From positions 186,001-250,000 of the forward strand of contig JALIZF010001449.1 in assembly GCA_029948255.1 (NCBI GenBank): a DNA stretch of 64,000 nt, read 5' to 3'. Shown piece after piece: positions 10,612 to 37,539 of this stretch. The notes beneath the pieces were generated by a model. That model was not told the origin of the DNA, did not search any database, and worked only from the letters and a program-made list of their open reading frames with translations. Position 1 is the first letter of the stretch, and every line of letters starts with the position of its first letter. Source of the stretch: Telmatactis stephensoni. Taxonomy: Eukaryota; Cnidaria; Anthozoa; Actiniaria; Isophelliidae. The position numbers were made by a program, and so were the translations under genes.

Positions 10612-10974
10612 GGGGGGTACTCAACCCCATTTTGGATAGGGGTGTGCCGCCGGACCGGAGTCCTAGAAACCTGACCCTGTTTAAGACACTCGAAAGTGAA
10701 AAAATCATACCCTGTTCAAGACAAATGAGAAAAAAATCGACCCTAGCCTAAACAAAAAACCGGCTGAGGAGGCGCTTTTTTGTTTATTTTGAATATCGTA
10801 CCCTATCTAAGACACAAAAATATGATATGGCTTGGGATCTCGTCAAAATTAAATATTATAGATCCTGTTTAAGACAGTTTTGGGTAAAATGTATTCCCTG
10901 TTCAAGACAGCAGGGTCAAAAACCATACCCTATCCAGCGGCACATACCCGTATAGCAAATATATGGGAGTACCC
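10612..10974. repeat. GGGTACTC-ended repeat, first copy
   Basis: Begins GGGGGGTACTC and ends GGGAGTACCC. Inside it has irregular repeats of CCCTGTTTAAGACA or CCCTGTTCAAGACA and CATACCCTATCCAGCGGCAC. I recognise this as a MITE-like type common in cnidarian genomes, from memory of its ends. It is non-coding. Confidence 0.55.
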
Positions 10975-13097
10975 AGTTATCACGTATTTTAGCATCTACA
11001 TTGTGTATCTATGACATCATAAGTACAACCCTATTGTTCTTTTCGATCTTAAACCCAAATTTCTTGGTGATCATATTATTAAAATGCAGAATTTTTGGGA
11101 TAGTAGGTTTTATATTTATCTATTTTGGTTGTTAATTATTGACGTCAACTTAGGAATTAACCACTTTCCAATTTTGACCTATTTTCATCCAAGTACCCCT
11201 TTAATGTCGATGTTTCGTTAGCACAAGGCATATCATAATCATTTTGATTCTTCTCCTCGTTTTAATCAAACATCCTGTTTATTTGTTCTATTTGTAGTCA
11301 TAAGTTTCCTCTAAATCATGATACCGTGGAAAGTATTTTGATAACTTGAATTGTAAAAACTGCTATGCCATAAGTCACCACCATAATACTCGTTCAAGTA
11401 ATGATGATGTAAAATAAACTTTTATTGTCTGAAAAATATAAACGACTTGTTAAAATGAATAGTCTGTGTTTATTTCTATGCACTGAGTGATTTAAATAAT
11501 CTATAGCATGATTTCCAATTAATAGCGCCTAGCGATCAGTTACTATACCGCGCGCGGGATGCCGCACTTTTTCGCGCGAATTTTTTTCAAAATTTTACAT
11601 CTTCCATAGCGCCCCAAGCAAAATTTTTCAATAAGTGGCTTTTTCCATGTTTCGTATCTGAAAAACGGAACTTTTTTGGTCGACATTCCGGTAAACATAG
11701 ATAATCATTCAACGATCGTTACATTTTAAATTATTCCCTAATCGGTTCCAATTTACACAGTAACGTGTTGATAATGACTTCCACTATTTAATGCGCCTTA
11801 TATATAAATTTAGCTCCCACAATATAACTCAAAAGTGTGGAGTTCTGGTCCTTCTTATCACTTTATACTGACTTTGACGCGTGATATTTTCGATTCCCAT
11901 CTGGGCTGCCTTCGATTTAAATCATTATCCACAGCGCACTAGCGGTAGGTAGAATGCTAATACCTCATTATTTCGTTAGTTGAACATAATTTTGAAGAAC
12001 GAGATCGCCAACGAAATGTTCCATGCCAACAAAAAATTTCTTACTGATTTGATAGAATTAAATTTGAAACCAAAAACACAGACATGCGCAAACAAATTGT
12101 ACACATGCTGACTGAAAAAGCCTTTGTTCGAGAATTTTACTAACTCACCGTAAATAATTCTAAGTAAGCTACTTTTAAGTACCCACTAGCTGGTCACTGG
12201 TAGAGAGGTTTACGCTTAAAAAGAGTTTAGCAATACAGTAGGACTGGCTGTTGACGTCATAAAAGGCATGCCTGTGCAAGATCGTTAAAAAAAAAAATCA
12301 CAATTTCTAGTCTTCGATTCCATGATTTTAAAAGCAAAGCAGCATGACAACTCTTCGACTGTCCAAATGTTGTTCAAATATCAGACTACTTCTCTACGAA
12401 GTTGCACGTGAGAAAGTGCTTTGGATCTCCGTCAGCATGCGCGTCCATTTAGACATGAAATTGGGCGAAATTTTATCAAAATTTATACACAAAGCGTTTA
12501 GTGCTCCTAAAGAAAAATCTCTCGGTCAACTGTTTTCTCCCTTTGGTGAGTAGAACTTTAGTATATTTGCAATAAACTGTCCAAGCGCCGATTCAATTGA
12601 AGCTTTCTAAGGTACTCAGTGAAATAAAATTTCAAAGTTGAGTATATTCGGTGTAACTTAGCGCAGCAAGATTCTAGATTCAAGTTGTTGTTTTCATTCT
12701 CACATAGAATAGAATTCATGTAAGAACTACAGCCGTTTCAAGTTGACCGGTCGAGCACTAGAAAAATTGTAGGAAGCCTCCTTAAGCTGTCAAGGTAAAA
12801 CCCTCGTTGTTTGTTAATTTATTCAAAACAACACCTTATTATCTGTTGCAAAATTCCGCACGGGATTTATACTTTTGGGAATAAAGACAGTAGCCCATTG
12901 TCTTAAAGACAATGCCACTTTTATAACAGTTTATGAAAGAAATTCAAATTTCCCGCCAAATAACCATATATGGTCAAAATTAAGGGTATTTACACGCCAA
13001 TACAATGAATGTATTGGCACAGCGGCAAACACATAGTTGCATAAAATCAAAATTGTAGTTTTTCAATTTGGGATGTGTGGTGTTATGCTTGGGGGCC

Positions 13098-13460
13098 GGG
13101 GGGTACTCAACCCCATTTTGGATAGGGGTGTGCCGCCGGACCGGAGTCCTAGAAACCTGACCCTGTTTAAGACACTCGAAAGTGAAAAAATCATACCCTG
13201 TTCAAGACAAATGAGAAAAAAATCGACCCTAGCCTAAACAAAAAACCGGCTGAGGAGGCGCTTTTTTGTTTATTTTGAATATCGTACCCTATCTAAGACA
13301 CAAAAATATGATATGGCTTGGGATCTCGTCAAAATTAAATATTATAGATCCTGTTTAAGACAGTTTTGGGTAAAATGTATTCCCTGTTCAAGACAGCAGG
13401 GTCAAAAACCATACCCTATCCAGCGGCACATACCCGTATAGCAAATATATGGGAGTACCC
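13098..13460. repeat. GGGTACTC-ended repeat, second copy
   Basis: This copy lies exactly 2486 bp after the first because it is inside the tandem duplication; it is not an independent insertion. Confidence 0.6.
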
Positions 13461-14928
13461 AGTTATCACGTATTTTAGCATCTACATTGTGTATCTATGA
13501 CATCATAAGTACAACCCTATTGTTCTTTTCGATCTTAAACCCAAATTTCTTGGTGATCATATTATTAAAATGCAGAATTTTTGGGATAGTAGGTTTTATA
13601 TTTATCTATTTTGGTTGTTAATTATTGACGTCAACTTAGGAATTAACCACTTTCCAATTTTGACCTATTTTCATCCAAGTACCCCTTTAATGTCGATGTT
13701 TCGTTAGCACAAGGCATATCATAATCATTTTGATTCTTCTCCTCGTTTTAATCAAACATCCTGTTTATTTGTTCTATTTGTAGTCATAAGTTTCCTCTAA
13801 ATCATGATACCGTGGAAAGTATTTTGATAACTTGAATTGTAAAAACTGCTATGCCATAAGTCACCACCATAATACTCGTTCAAGTAATGATGATGTAAAA
13901 TAAACTTTTATTGTCTGAAAAATATAAACGACTTGTTAAAATGAATAGTCTGTGTTTATTTCTATGCACTGAGTGATTTAAATAATCTATAGCATGATTT
14001 CCAATTAATAGCGCCTAGCGATCAGTTACTATACCGCGCGCGGGATGCCGCACTTTTTCGCGCGAATTTTTTTCAAAATTTTACATCTTCCATAGCGCCC
14101 CAAGCAAAATTTTTCAATAAGTGGCTTTTTCCATGTTTCGTATCTGAAAAACGGAACTTTTTTGGTCGACATTCCGGTAAACATAGATAATCATTCAACG
14201 ATCGTTACATTTTAAATTATTCCCTAATCGGTTCCAATTTACACAGTAACGTGTTGATAATGACTTCCACTATTTAATGCGCCTTATATATAAATTTAGC
14301 TCCCACAATATAACTCAAAAGTGTGGAGTTCTGGTCCTTCTTATCACTTTATACTGACTTTGACGCGTGATATTTTCGATTCCCATCTGGGCTGCCTTCG
14401 ATTTAAATCATTATCCACAGCGCACTAGCGGTAGGTAGAATGCTAATACCTCATTATTTCGTTAGTTGAACATAATTTTGAAGAACGAGATCGCCAACGA
14501 AATGTTCCATGCCAACAAAAAATTTCTTACTGATTTGATAGAATTAAATTTGAAACCAAAAACACAGACATGCGCAAACAAATTGTACACATGCTGACTG
14601 AAAAAGCCTTTGTTCGAGAATTTTACTAACTCACCGTAAATAATTCTAAGTAAGCTACTTTTAAGTACCCACTAGCTGGTCACTGGTAGAGAGGTTTACG
14701 CTTAAAAAGAGTTTAGCAATACAGTAGGACTGGCTGTTGACGTCATAAAAGGCATGCCTGTGCAAGATCGTTAACGAGACTTTAAAACAGAAGAACAGAG
14801 AATGATTTGCATAGTCCTCACCATTCACAAATTCATTCGCAATAATTCGTGTAATGCTTGTGCACTAATTCTTTCAACTAAAGAGGAGTTAGGTGGAGGG
14901 TTGCCAACCAATTTATAATCATTTACTC

Positions 14929-15137
14929 CTCGCTTATGAATATTAAAAATCCTCTTTGTGCTAGTGCACTAAAGGTGCACTAATCCTCTAAACTCAAGGG
15001 GAAGGGATGGTGGGTTGCCCACTAATCCTTATAAACTCAAGGGCGAGGGGTGGTCTAGTTGGGTTGCCCAATGCATGCCCACTAGCCCACTAAAAGGGTC
15101 TTAATATACATTGTGCGGTGCTTAACATACTACTAAA
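14929..15137 (+). repeat. Dispersed repeat, second copy (first at 6262-6471)
   Basis: Carries the same ordered blocks as 6262-6471, with part of the AAACTCAAGGG block duplicated (around 14990 and 15030). Confidence 0.6.
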
Positions 15138-16780
15138 GTAGGATAAAAGTGTTAATCCAAAGTAAAAGTTTGAATTGAAAATGAGTTTTAGGCCTTCTTT
15201 CGCTCAATTGCCATATAATTCTTTACATTCAGCTTGAAATTTGCTAAATTCGAATAAAAATGCAGGATAATAGCTTTGTACAATTCAAAAGACTGTTTTA
15301 AACAGGCATTGAATCTTAGTAGATCAGATCCTAACTGATAAATTAAAAACAGAATTTGAATGCATGTTAATCCAGAACGAAAATGTGAATTAAAACTTGT
15401 ACAAGGGTCTAGTTTTTGGCACTTTTAGACATTATTTCTCAATATTGAAAAAAATATATATCCTCTTAAATCAAACTATTACTTACATAAAGCTTTAAAA
15501 GATAAAAGTCACCACTACGTACACACCTGATGTTGTATCCTTTTGGGGTGTTCGATAAGACTTGGTAGGTAGGTTAAATGAATAAACTAAGTGCTGTCTT
15601 TAGCACTGATGCACTCGGCCATACGACACAGTTTGTCTCGTTTCGTAACGCTTACTCCCCCAAAACAAGCGGCTCCTGAAGTGAGCCAAACATTCCATTC
15701 ACAGTTGTCCAATCAGATGATACATCAGCAAACAGTCCATTTATGGCGTTATGTGCTCGTGCAATTTTGTTAAACATTGAAAAATTTACGTACTCGTCCT
15801 AATTTATTCTAAACTGCACTCAAAATCATGTGATTACATATACTAATTCGACTTGGCCACGCAATTGGCCCATGCACTGTACTTGACGCTATTTTCCCGT
15901 GTCAAGACTTGTTAGATCTGTAATGCATTTCACGACAAACAAGCTAGATTTAGTGATAAACTCCGAAGTAGGTCTGGAGTTTGCTTTATGATTTTCTAGA
16001 ATACCTGTTGTGAAATAGCTAATTAGCTAGGGAATTATACTGACGAATAAAGGCAAGCTCAAGCCTCAATATAACTGACAGACCTTATTCACTTGCCCCA
16101 ATGTTTTCCCAATACATTCTTCCTGGGGAAGAACATTCTTTGCTTGACATCAGTGAAGAGGCTGTCATGTCTTCTTAATAAAGGGTTTCAGACAAAGAAA
16201 TGTATCTCCCAAGCTAAGGGTTCTGTATTGGGAAAACATTCAGGTATGCGATTAAGGTGTATTCACATACCAACTTATGTCAAATGCGAAATAAAAACAA
16301 AATGATATATTAACAACAGAAGACTTACCTTCAATAGCGGAATCAGCTTCAAAAATTAAGAAAACCTTTCTTTTTATATTCTCTCTCAGATGCCGACCAT
16401 TTACCGCGCTTAGGATTAACATTTTTCTACCATATTCGCCACCAAACGATGTCATGCGCTGCTAATTAGGGAAAAGGTCTTTACTGCGCAGACTCACCAC
16501 TGACTTTAGCCCTTTTAAGAAAACTTAAATGCGAGTAAAATTGAAGGGGAATAGTAATATTATATGATAACCACTAGGTGGCGGCAAAGTGCAATTTCAA
16601 AGTCTCTGCATTTCATAAATTTTTAATTTGGATTTTTACATGAATTTAACGGCCTCCAATTCCACTACTTCACGAATATCATATTGTTACCACTTTCAGA
16701 ATAATCACTGATTTGATGGTTTTCTAAATTTCAGATTATTCTCAATTGATTTCTGAACCGTTCACAACCTACAACCTACA
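15138..16780. other. Upstream region of lectin gene copy B
   Basis: No coding signal. A small imperfect inverted repeat around TGTTTTCCCAATACA spans about 16098-16242. The promoter and 5' UTR of copy B must lie here; no TATA box stands out. Confidence 0.4.
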
Positions 16781-29425
<12,645 letters not shown>

Positions 29426-29990
29426 TTAACTCTTTTTGTTATCAGATAAATCAACTGGATGAATTCTTTAAAATTCGTGATTCACGAGATTAGGTTGTGG
29501 CACTTTGTTATATTTTTGTGTTTATTTACCAAGTTTTTGTTTGTTTGTTTTTGTTTTTGTTTTTTGTTTTGTTTTGTTTTGTTTTTTGGTTTTTTTTTTT
29601 TTTGGTGGCTGTTTTCTTTTGGGAATTTCGACAATGGAGAAGATGTTTCCAAATATTTTTGTCATGCGGAAAGTGGCAAAAAAATTGCCGGAATTTGAAA
29701 TGTACAAAAAGTAAAACGCTACATATTGTATTTCGAATTTAGAGAATTCGTACATTTGTTAAGTAGGGTTCGTGTAGCATGATGAACTCATTAGTCGAAG
29801 AAGAAAATTCTCGCTGTTTCTTTACTAGAAACGCGCTCTTATTCTTATTGGTCATTTTTATGATATTTAAGCCAAAAATTAAAAAGCAGGCCTGTTGAAG
29901 AAACTTGATGAACGACCTTTGCTATGAATTTCATTTAAATTTTTAAATGCAAATTTAAAAAATTTCAATGCTTGGAGGGAAACTTATTAA

Positions 29991-30111
29991 GGGCCCGTTA
30001 CACGAGAGGGTGCCCCTATGTAGTAGGGATAACTCTTTTGTTTTGTGTCCCCAAAAAACGAAAGAGTTAGCCCTACTACATGGGGGCATCCTCTTTCCTG
30101 TGAATGGGCCC
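29991..30111. repeat. MITE with TAA target duplication
   Basis: Ends GGGCCC, then CGTTACACGAGAGGGTGCCC at the left and its near complement at the right; flanked by TAA on both sides (29988-29990, 30112-30114). The 3-bp TAA suggests the PIF/Harbinger group. Confidence 0.65.
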
Positions 30112-31310
30112 TAACGCGGAAGGAGACCAAAAAGGTCAAATGCCATTTTGTTATCGAAATTGAAAAGCTGCGGGCGTGTTTCGGGATCTTTATATTAAGG
30201 GTCAAAATATCTCTTGCTGAAAGTTGAATCGGCTGAAGTTGAACTACTGAACTGAAATATATCTGTTGGGTCTAAACTAGATAAAATAACTAAACAATAT
30301 TCACGAAAAGAAGTAAGTGAAATCATCCTAAGTAAAAAAAAACATGTCAATTCAGTATAACCTATAATTTCATTTTCGCCTTTGGCCTCAATGACTTCAA
30401 GTCACAGCAAAAGTGGCTTTTCAGCAAAGCAAACAAATTGCCCTTTATGAAGACAAAAACGGTATTGTTTAAAAATGATGACAAAAACTTTGTAAATAAG
30501 ATATAATAAATAAGGTAAATAAGATAAAGGAATACACAAGTGTGGACTACCTTTTTAATACCTTTCGACAACTTTTCAGCATCATTCCTCTAGATTGAAG
30601 CTGTATTTTGACAAACTTTCACTTTCACATGTCGGTCAGCTCAATCGTTTTTCGCCAGCTTTGAAGAATCTTCAAAAAGAAATCTTCAAAAGCATCAAAT
30701 GACCCGTACTTCTTTCATTTTGCATTGTGAGCTTTTGGATTTGTTTCTGTAATTAAATCACCTCTTCTAAGCGTGAGAAGCTTCCCGGGTCTGGCTGCCA
30801 ATTCCTTTTTAGCTTTGTTCTTGCAAAGAAAGGAAGAAGTTGCCATGGAAACTGTAATTCCCACAACTTTGCAGGTAAAGAGAATCTCGCGTTAAATCAA
30901 TCAAACATGAGAACTTGTTACGAATGACGTACTGAGCTTTATGATATATATGCACTAGCTTCGTCTTGGTACTTTTGTATATGACAAGTGAAGTGTATCT
31001 CGGAAGACGGCTATTGGCGTCGTTGTTCAGAAACTTGACGAACGACCTCAAAAATAAACACTTTGCCTTGAATTTCATTTGCATTTTTAAATGTGGGCTT
31101 GGGGGGACAAATCTAATTAATTACCAACTGTTCGAGGTTTAGAAGAAGACAAAAAAGGCCGAATGTTATATTAATTTGTTACCCAGACGGAAAGCTGCAA
31201 GTGTTAGTCGGGATCTGTATTTTACAGGTCAAAATATCTCTTGCAGAAAGTTGAATTCAGCAAATTCTAAGTAACATTATAAGAACAAAAATTTGTGTAT
31301 TTTGTATAGG

Positions 31311-31470
31311 AAATCGCACGATCTTGAGTACAATTCGGAATTAATAGGTACGAGTAATGTTTTGAAAGTTCTCAAAATAGGACGAACCTTTAGGCGAGTC
31401 CTATTTGAGAGTTTTCAAAACATTACGAGTAACTATTAATTCTGAATTGTACGAGAAGATCGTGCGATTT
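31311..31470. repeat. MITE-like palindrome with 73-bp arms
   Basis: Left arm AAATCGCACGATCTTGAGTA... (31311-31383) and right arm (31398-31470) are nearly perfect complements with a 14-nt centre. Confidence 0.75.
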
Positions 31471-32603
31471 TTTATTTATAATACACTATCGTTGCCATAG
31501 CGACTTAATAGGTACTCTACAGAGTACAATTAACGATATAATTGTACTCCTCTCGTCCAATCAGAATCGAGTAATTTTGTATAGTGTATTATAAGCAAAA
31601 AAAACCTCTAGATTTTTGTTGTCGTCGTTCCAGAAGTTGAAACGAACGACTTGAAAACAAACCCAATGAGATCAGGTCATTTACATTTTTTAACAAGTAT
31701 TTGAAATACGATATCAAATTCACAAGGAAACAAAAGAAGAGGAATATTATTTTTTTCTTGCAAATTAAATTTGTCAAAACTAGGGAATTACTTCAAATTA
31801 TTTACTAATCAATATTTTATTGCTTCGATCCAAAAACGAGGATTTTCTCACAGAGTTAGCCTGTGAAGTATTGAGGATGGAGTTTCGAAACATCGTATCT
31901 AAAACCATTCTAGTGTTTATATTTTCCCTAGCTATGCAATATTCTTCCTATAATGGTTTTAATTTGGAATGCCCTTTGTTTTTGAGAGACAAATACTTAA
32001 TTTCTTGCCAACCCACGAGAAGTTTTGTTTTCTTTTTTTTTTTTTCTTCTTCTTCTTCTTCTTCTTCCTTTTTCTATTTTTCTTTTCCTGCCTACACAAT
32101 AATAATTCAAGACTGTAGGTTCCCTTTTCAGCAAAAAGGAAAACAGATTTCGAAACCGGAAAATTATTGTACAAGATCATATTTTCCTGGAGGGAAACGC
32201 CGTTTTAGTGTGAAGACAATATTTCGAAAGTGTAAAACAAGAACTGATGTAATAATGTCTTTAATTAAGTTTTTGCGAGCATAACACTGTTGCATATAAA
32301 CATAATTTTCAGGTCAGTTTGGAAAATCGTACGTAAGTGTGTTTTGATTATTTTATTCAATTACGAAACACTCAAAACTTTCTTAGTTCTGTTAATTTGT
32401 TTCAGTTCATTCATATTTAATCACTTGCGCATGCTATTGTACTCTCTCTATGAGATCATCACAGCTGACGTCTTTAATAATCAGCTGGAGCAAATGATTA
32501 CAAATATATACACCATTTTTTAACAAGTTAAAGAGGAATCAAAGAGGAGGCCAAAACCTCTACTGCGACCAACATTCATGATCACTCTTAAGACTTAGCA
32601 ACT

Positions 32604-35600
32604 ATGAAACACCTGGTCTTACTAATCGTCATATTTCTCTACCCTACCATCTTGTTCACCAAAGGACTTGCTTTGTGCTTGGGAGTCAGCTATAATCCGC
32701 GTCAAGTAGGAAGAAGAATGCGATGTGGGATATTCAAAACTTTGAATCTCCATTTGATCAAATGTCAAGAAGAGTGCACCACCACCATAAACTGCTTCTC
32801 CGTCAATACTTATCAAAGTGATAATGGTACAGAGATTTGTGAATTGATCAGAGGAACAAAGGATTCTTTTCAGAGCAAAAGTTGCTTTGGAATGGAAGCT
32901 GGAAAAACGTACAACGAGTTGAAGGTATGGATCACTTTCATTTTAATCAGCCGGTTTCTCAAATTTTAAAATTAAATAGAGCAAATGAAAGCTTCAAAAA
33001 TCATTTCCAGGAAATTTTATCACTTTTGGCTTTTGAAAAATCAAAGAAATTCTAGAAGATCAAAAGTAGAGAGTTTTGTATGCTTTGCACTTGAAGCCTT
33101 TGTGGGCTTTTATCATGCATTTTCAAAATTCAAAATCGGCATTATGAAGACTTACTACTTTCTATAAAAAATCACACACGTTGTTTGTTTGTTTGTTTGC
33201 TTGTTCGTTTTGTCTAATAAGTAGGCTGAAATGATTTATATGCATAAATAGGTGGTTGCATGGCTGCATGGTTGCATGGGTGCTTTCACGTGACCCTGCA
33301 AAGCCTCTATTGGCACTAATCACTTTAGAAAAGAAAAGCTTTCTGGTAGTTATAGATTAAAGCTTTCTGGTAGTTGTGGATTATGACACAAGAAACTAAA
33401 CTCGAATTTGAACCTGAGCTACTCTAAATCAACACATGATTTTGATTATGTATTTTTGGTAGCTACGTCATCTTCCAACTTGTAGCTCACGTGGTAGCGA
33501 TTGTGGTTACCATATTTGGTGGCTACAACCATAATAAACAATTGATATTGAGTACAAATTTAGAATTTATAATCAACGATCTGTAATCAAATTTGAAACA
33601 CTGTTTTGAGCAGGAGATTGGTCCTTGTCCATCAGGAGAAACTTGTGAAAGCTACAGGAAACGCAAAGGTATAGCTGTGTGTTTACCGTCATCATCCTAT
33701 GAATAAATGTCTCCCATTGCTTTACCGTGCATGCGTAATGTAAGGTTGTATTCTCAAAATAACCTCTTGAGACCATAGAGGCCGGGTTGCGGGTCATTCA
33801 CACATCGCTAGGATTGCTGCGATCGCCAAAATGCATGCAGTCTTCAGTGCGATCAGTGAGCCACAATCCTGCTTTTGTTTAATGCAAAAAGTCTATAAAA
33901 TGTTCTCGTTGGGTACATGGAGGAGAATAATAGATTAAAATACAATGCAGCGAATATATACTTTCCTTTGGCAGTAAAACCAACTATAGCAGGTGACTTC
34001 GTTGAAATTAAACTGCTTGTTTTCTGCACTTAGCATTACCCGATGGATGGTTCCAGTTGGGTTCGTCTGCATTCAAACAATTCAATACCAAGAAAACCTG
34101 GAAGGATGCTAACGACACTTGTTCTGTTAATAATGCATCTCTGGCTACCATCGACAGTGAACTGGAAAATCGTTTTGTTACTGGAGTTTTTCTAGAGGGA
34201 TTCAAAGGTTTGTGGTCATGTAAAAATTCTGATATGCGTAGATCTTATCTCTGCTTCCCTCTCCCAAAAAAAATCCTAATTGCTGCAAGCGAAGCGAGTA
34301 GCCTCCTATTCGGAACACAGTGTAATCTGTGGATGTCACTAGACGAACATGCGATACATACGATCAGCGGTTCAAGTCCATACCGTATTGAGAGTCGATT
34401 CAAGGATGTCACTAGACGAACACGCGATACATGCGATCAGCGATTCACATCTTTTCCTAAATGGTCCTAAATAAACCAGCTTTTTAAAATCAGTTAGTTT
34501 TATAGTCATTGCCAACTCTAGCCGTTTGTGATTGTTTGAAAAATTGCTTTACTCAAAGTGCTAAATATTTTGAACTGTGTGTCCGACACCAGTGATCCTG
34601 AAGAATTATGTTTTGTAATTCAATATTGAAGGTCAACTAGCAGTGTTCGTCACACAACGCGCAGGAAATAGACAAGAAACATTTGATATATCAGAGATAG
34701 CGGTGTACTTTCGTGAAGCCGTCATGAGTTTAAGGGGAACAGTTCTGCTAACGTGGATACACCAGCTGTTTTGTGCTCGCAGCACTTCACTTTCTATTAG
34801 AAATAGCTAGTATATATATAGGGTAATTCGTATCTCATTTTCCCCAAACCTAATCCTCGATTCCGGAAAAGATGGCGTCTCGCGTTGCATTTTGGGAAAA
34901 TGTACCAAATTTAGTTGAAGACTCATTGCTTCAGCCTTTGTTAAAACTCCGATATCTTTAGTAAGTTTTGCGCCAAAAATCTCAGCTTCTTTCAGCGAAA
35001 TGTCGCTCGCCGCCATGTTTGTTTACATTTGGTCTTACTAAATTTGGTACATTTTCCCAAAATGTAACGCGCGACGCCATCTTTTCCGGAATCGAGGATT
35101 GAGATGAGAGAAATGATCATGTCAACTGGTATAGTTCTTTTTATGGCCATTGTAGAAAATGTTTTACAATTTTATGTAAATGTATATAAAAAGTAAGCAC
35201 ACTGTCTCCGAAATGACTCTGTCTCAGCTAGCTCTCCTTCTATATAGCTAATCACTTAACGTCTGCGCTGAAAAAAGCCTAAGCCTTAGTTGAGAGTCGG
35301 AAGTCATGAATTTTGTATTTTCACCGTGACAATTATGTACAATGAAGAAACTCACGGTATGATTGCAAATAGCTACAACGTCGGAAACATATTCCTTGAA
35401 TTTCTTCGGATAGCCACAGAGAAAGTTTGTTAGTAAACAAAAGATAGTTGAAAGGCTTTAGCCTTTAGGCTTTTTTAGCGACAACGTTAATTGAAATAGC
35501 TATATATGTCTCAGAGTCAACAACTCTATCGAAATCCATAATTCCTCAATTCTTAGTCTAAGTGAGCTATATTTTTGCTAATCTTGCGAGGAGAATGCCT

Positions 35601-37471
35601 ACAGTTTTTGTTCCCTAAAATCCTTTGCGCGTCTCTCGCTGCATCCTTAGATATCTTTGCAAAAAGATAAAAATTGTAATGCTAAGGCATTTTTTGCAGA
35701 CTCCGAATTACTTTTTGGGCCAAAACCGATGAAACACTGGAAACTTGATGGAACAGACCAAGACGTCATGTAAGTTATCAAACAACATCGGTTTTCTAAT
35801 AAACAACAAGGAAACTTAAGGTAAGAGAAGGCATCAACAGTACTGCTTTCTCCCATGGAGGGGAAGTGGGGAATTCCATTGTAAAAGGACCAGCGATTTG
35901 GTATCTTTTAGGTATTAATATTGAAGTTTAGAGCTTTAGCATTTCCTTGTCTCTCTTAGGGTATCAAAACAGCCCATCACTTATTATTTTGTTCTCAAAG
36001 GGAAGAAATTTGCCCAACAAAAAGCATGTCGACCGTCCGATTTAATGTTTATAATGATAATGTACACTAGCTTTTTATGGCTGGGTATCTCTTAGGGGTT
36101 AAAAATCGTCCAGCCACGCTCTTCTTAAAAGACTTCCGGTATCTTACAAATTTCCGATGAGAATACCAGATCCTTTTTCAAAGGAGGCTACTGTCGATGC
36201 AACTGGTAAGGAAAAAGAAAATGACATCCTTTTTAAACGCAGCGACCTATACTAAACTCGTGAAACATCTAGCCATGGTCTATACTCGAGCTAGTTTCTG
36301 AAATTCGAAACCATTTCGTATGCGTCCAACGTTAAAAGTACCCTGTTTCTTATACTTCTAACGCAAAAAATATTATTCTTTCAGACCCTCCAAACCCTCG
36401 GCCGTAACCCCCCTCCCCAGTGCTGGATGTCGTTGTCGTTGATTTAGGGCTTTAAAGAATTATCCGATATATTCCAAACCTCTTTTTTTTAATGTGCGGC
36501 ATCTTTTTAAGTAAATGATTGAAATTTCTATCACTGCCGTTTTATTAGCTTGTACGGCCAAGCTTCCTACTTGAAAGACGCAAACGGAGTTTCCGCTGCT
36601 CTTAATCTACCAGGCACCGCAGGATCCTACGCTACTACACCTACAGTCGCCATCCAATCAACGAGTTTTACCATCGCTTTTTGGGTGACTTTGGATTCTC
36701 CAGCAAGCAATACTTACATCTATTCCCACTGGAGTGCTCCATTCATCTTTCATGTTGCAGTTTATGAGGGTACAATAGGGGTGCAGGCGAGACAAAAACT
36801 AAATCAGTTTTCAGCGTTCATAAGATCCAATGGAGGGTAAGGAAAACAATATTCTAAAATGCAAAGAGAAATTAAACAAATTGATGAATAGATGGATAAA
36901 TCAACTAGTCAGTCAGTTAGTGAAGCCTAATGTACGCGACGACATTTTTATGGCACGCACCCCTAATTCTCGGCACGCGGGACAATCATTTTTGGCACAT
37001 CATCCGTGCTTTCCTGGTACAGATATTCGATGGCGTACCCAAAATAATCGGCCCGCGGGTCAAGGTCTAGGAGTGCCGTGCCATAAAAAGGTTATCGAGT
37101 AAATTGGGCATTAGTCAGTCAGTCAGTAAATCAACCGACAAACGTAACTAACAAACCAGATAGCAAACAAACCAGTTATCTAAAAAAAACACAAGCAACC
37201 AATATAACAATCATCTGTAACTAATTGCAATCAATTGATCAATCAATCAATAATTAATCATAAATAAGTCAATAATCAATCCAAATCAATATTTCAATCA
37301 ATATTTCCTTAATCCTTTTCTTGTTCATCTTACTTTTCAATTAATATGATGACTAAATCAATTTCCTTTGATTCCATTACCTTTCATTCATCCATCCATC
37401 CATCCATCCATTCCTTCCTTCCTTCCTTCATTTATTTATTTATTTATTTATTCATTCATTCATTCATTCAT

Positions 37472-37539
<68 letters not shown>

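Larger units (their letters stand above)
9807..14774 (+). repeat. Direct tandem duplication of a 2486-bp unit
   Basis: Unit 1 (9807 to about 12292) and unit 2 (12293-14774) match with a constant offset of 2486 bp. The parts compared by eye, including two 66- and 69-codon frames, are identical. The junction is an A-run (GTTAAAAAAAAAAATCAC), consistent with microhomology or replication slippage. The unit carries the right half of the TTAA element and a GGGTACTC-ended element, and no gene. The identity means either a very recent duplication or an assembly artefact. Confidence 0.9.
29426..32603. other. Intergenic region between lectin copies B and C
   Basis: Contains a T-rich (GTTTT)n run (29530-29605), two MITEs (annotated separately), a (CTT)n run (32040-32070) and no supported gene. 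An open frame at 31820-32284 has a hydrophobic stretch (TILVFIFSLAMQYSS) but its middle is the simple repeat, so I do not call it. The promoter of copy C must lie in the last few hundred bases. Confidence 0.4.

Noticed and set aside
10551..13237. Pairs of identical 66- and 69-codon frames
   Set aside because: They are identical because of the tandem duplication and lie in repeats; no domain or splice support.
31820..32284. 154-codon frame with a signal-peptide-like segment upstream of copy C
   Set aside because: Its middle is a (CTT)n simple repeat coding for Ser/Phe runs; no homologous exon exists near copy B.
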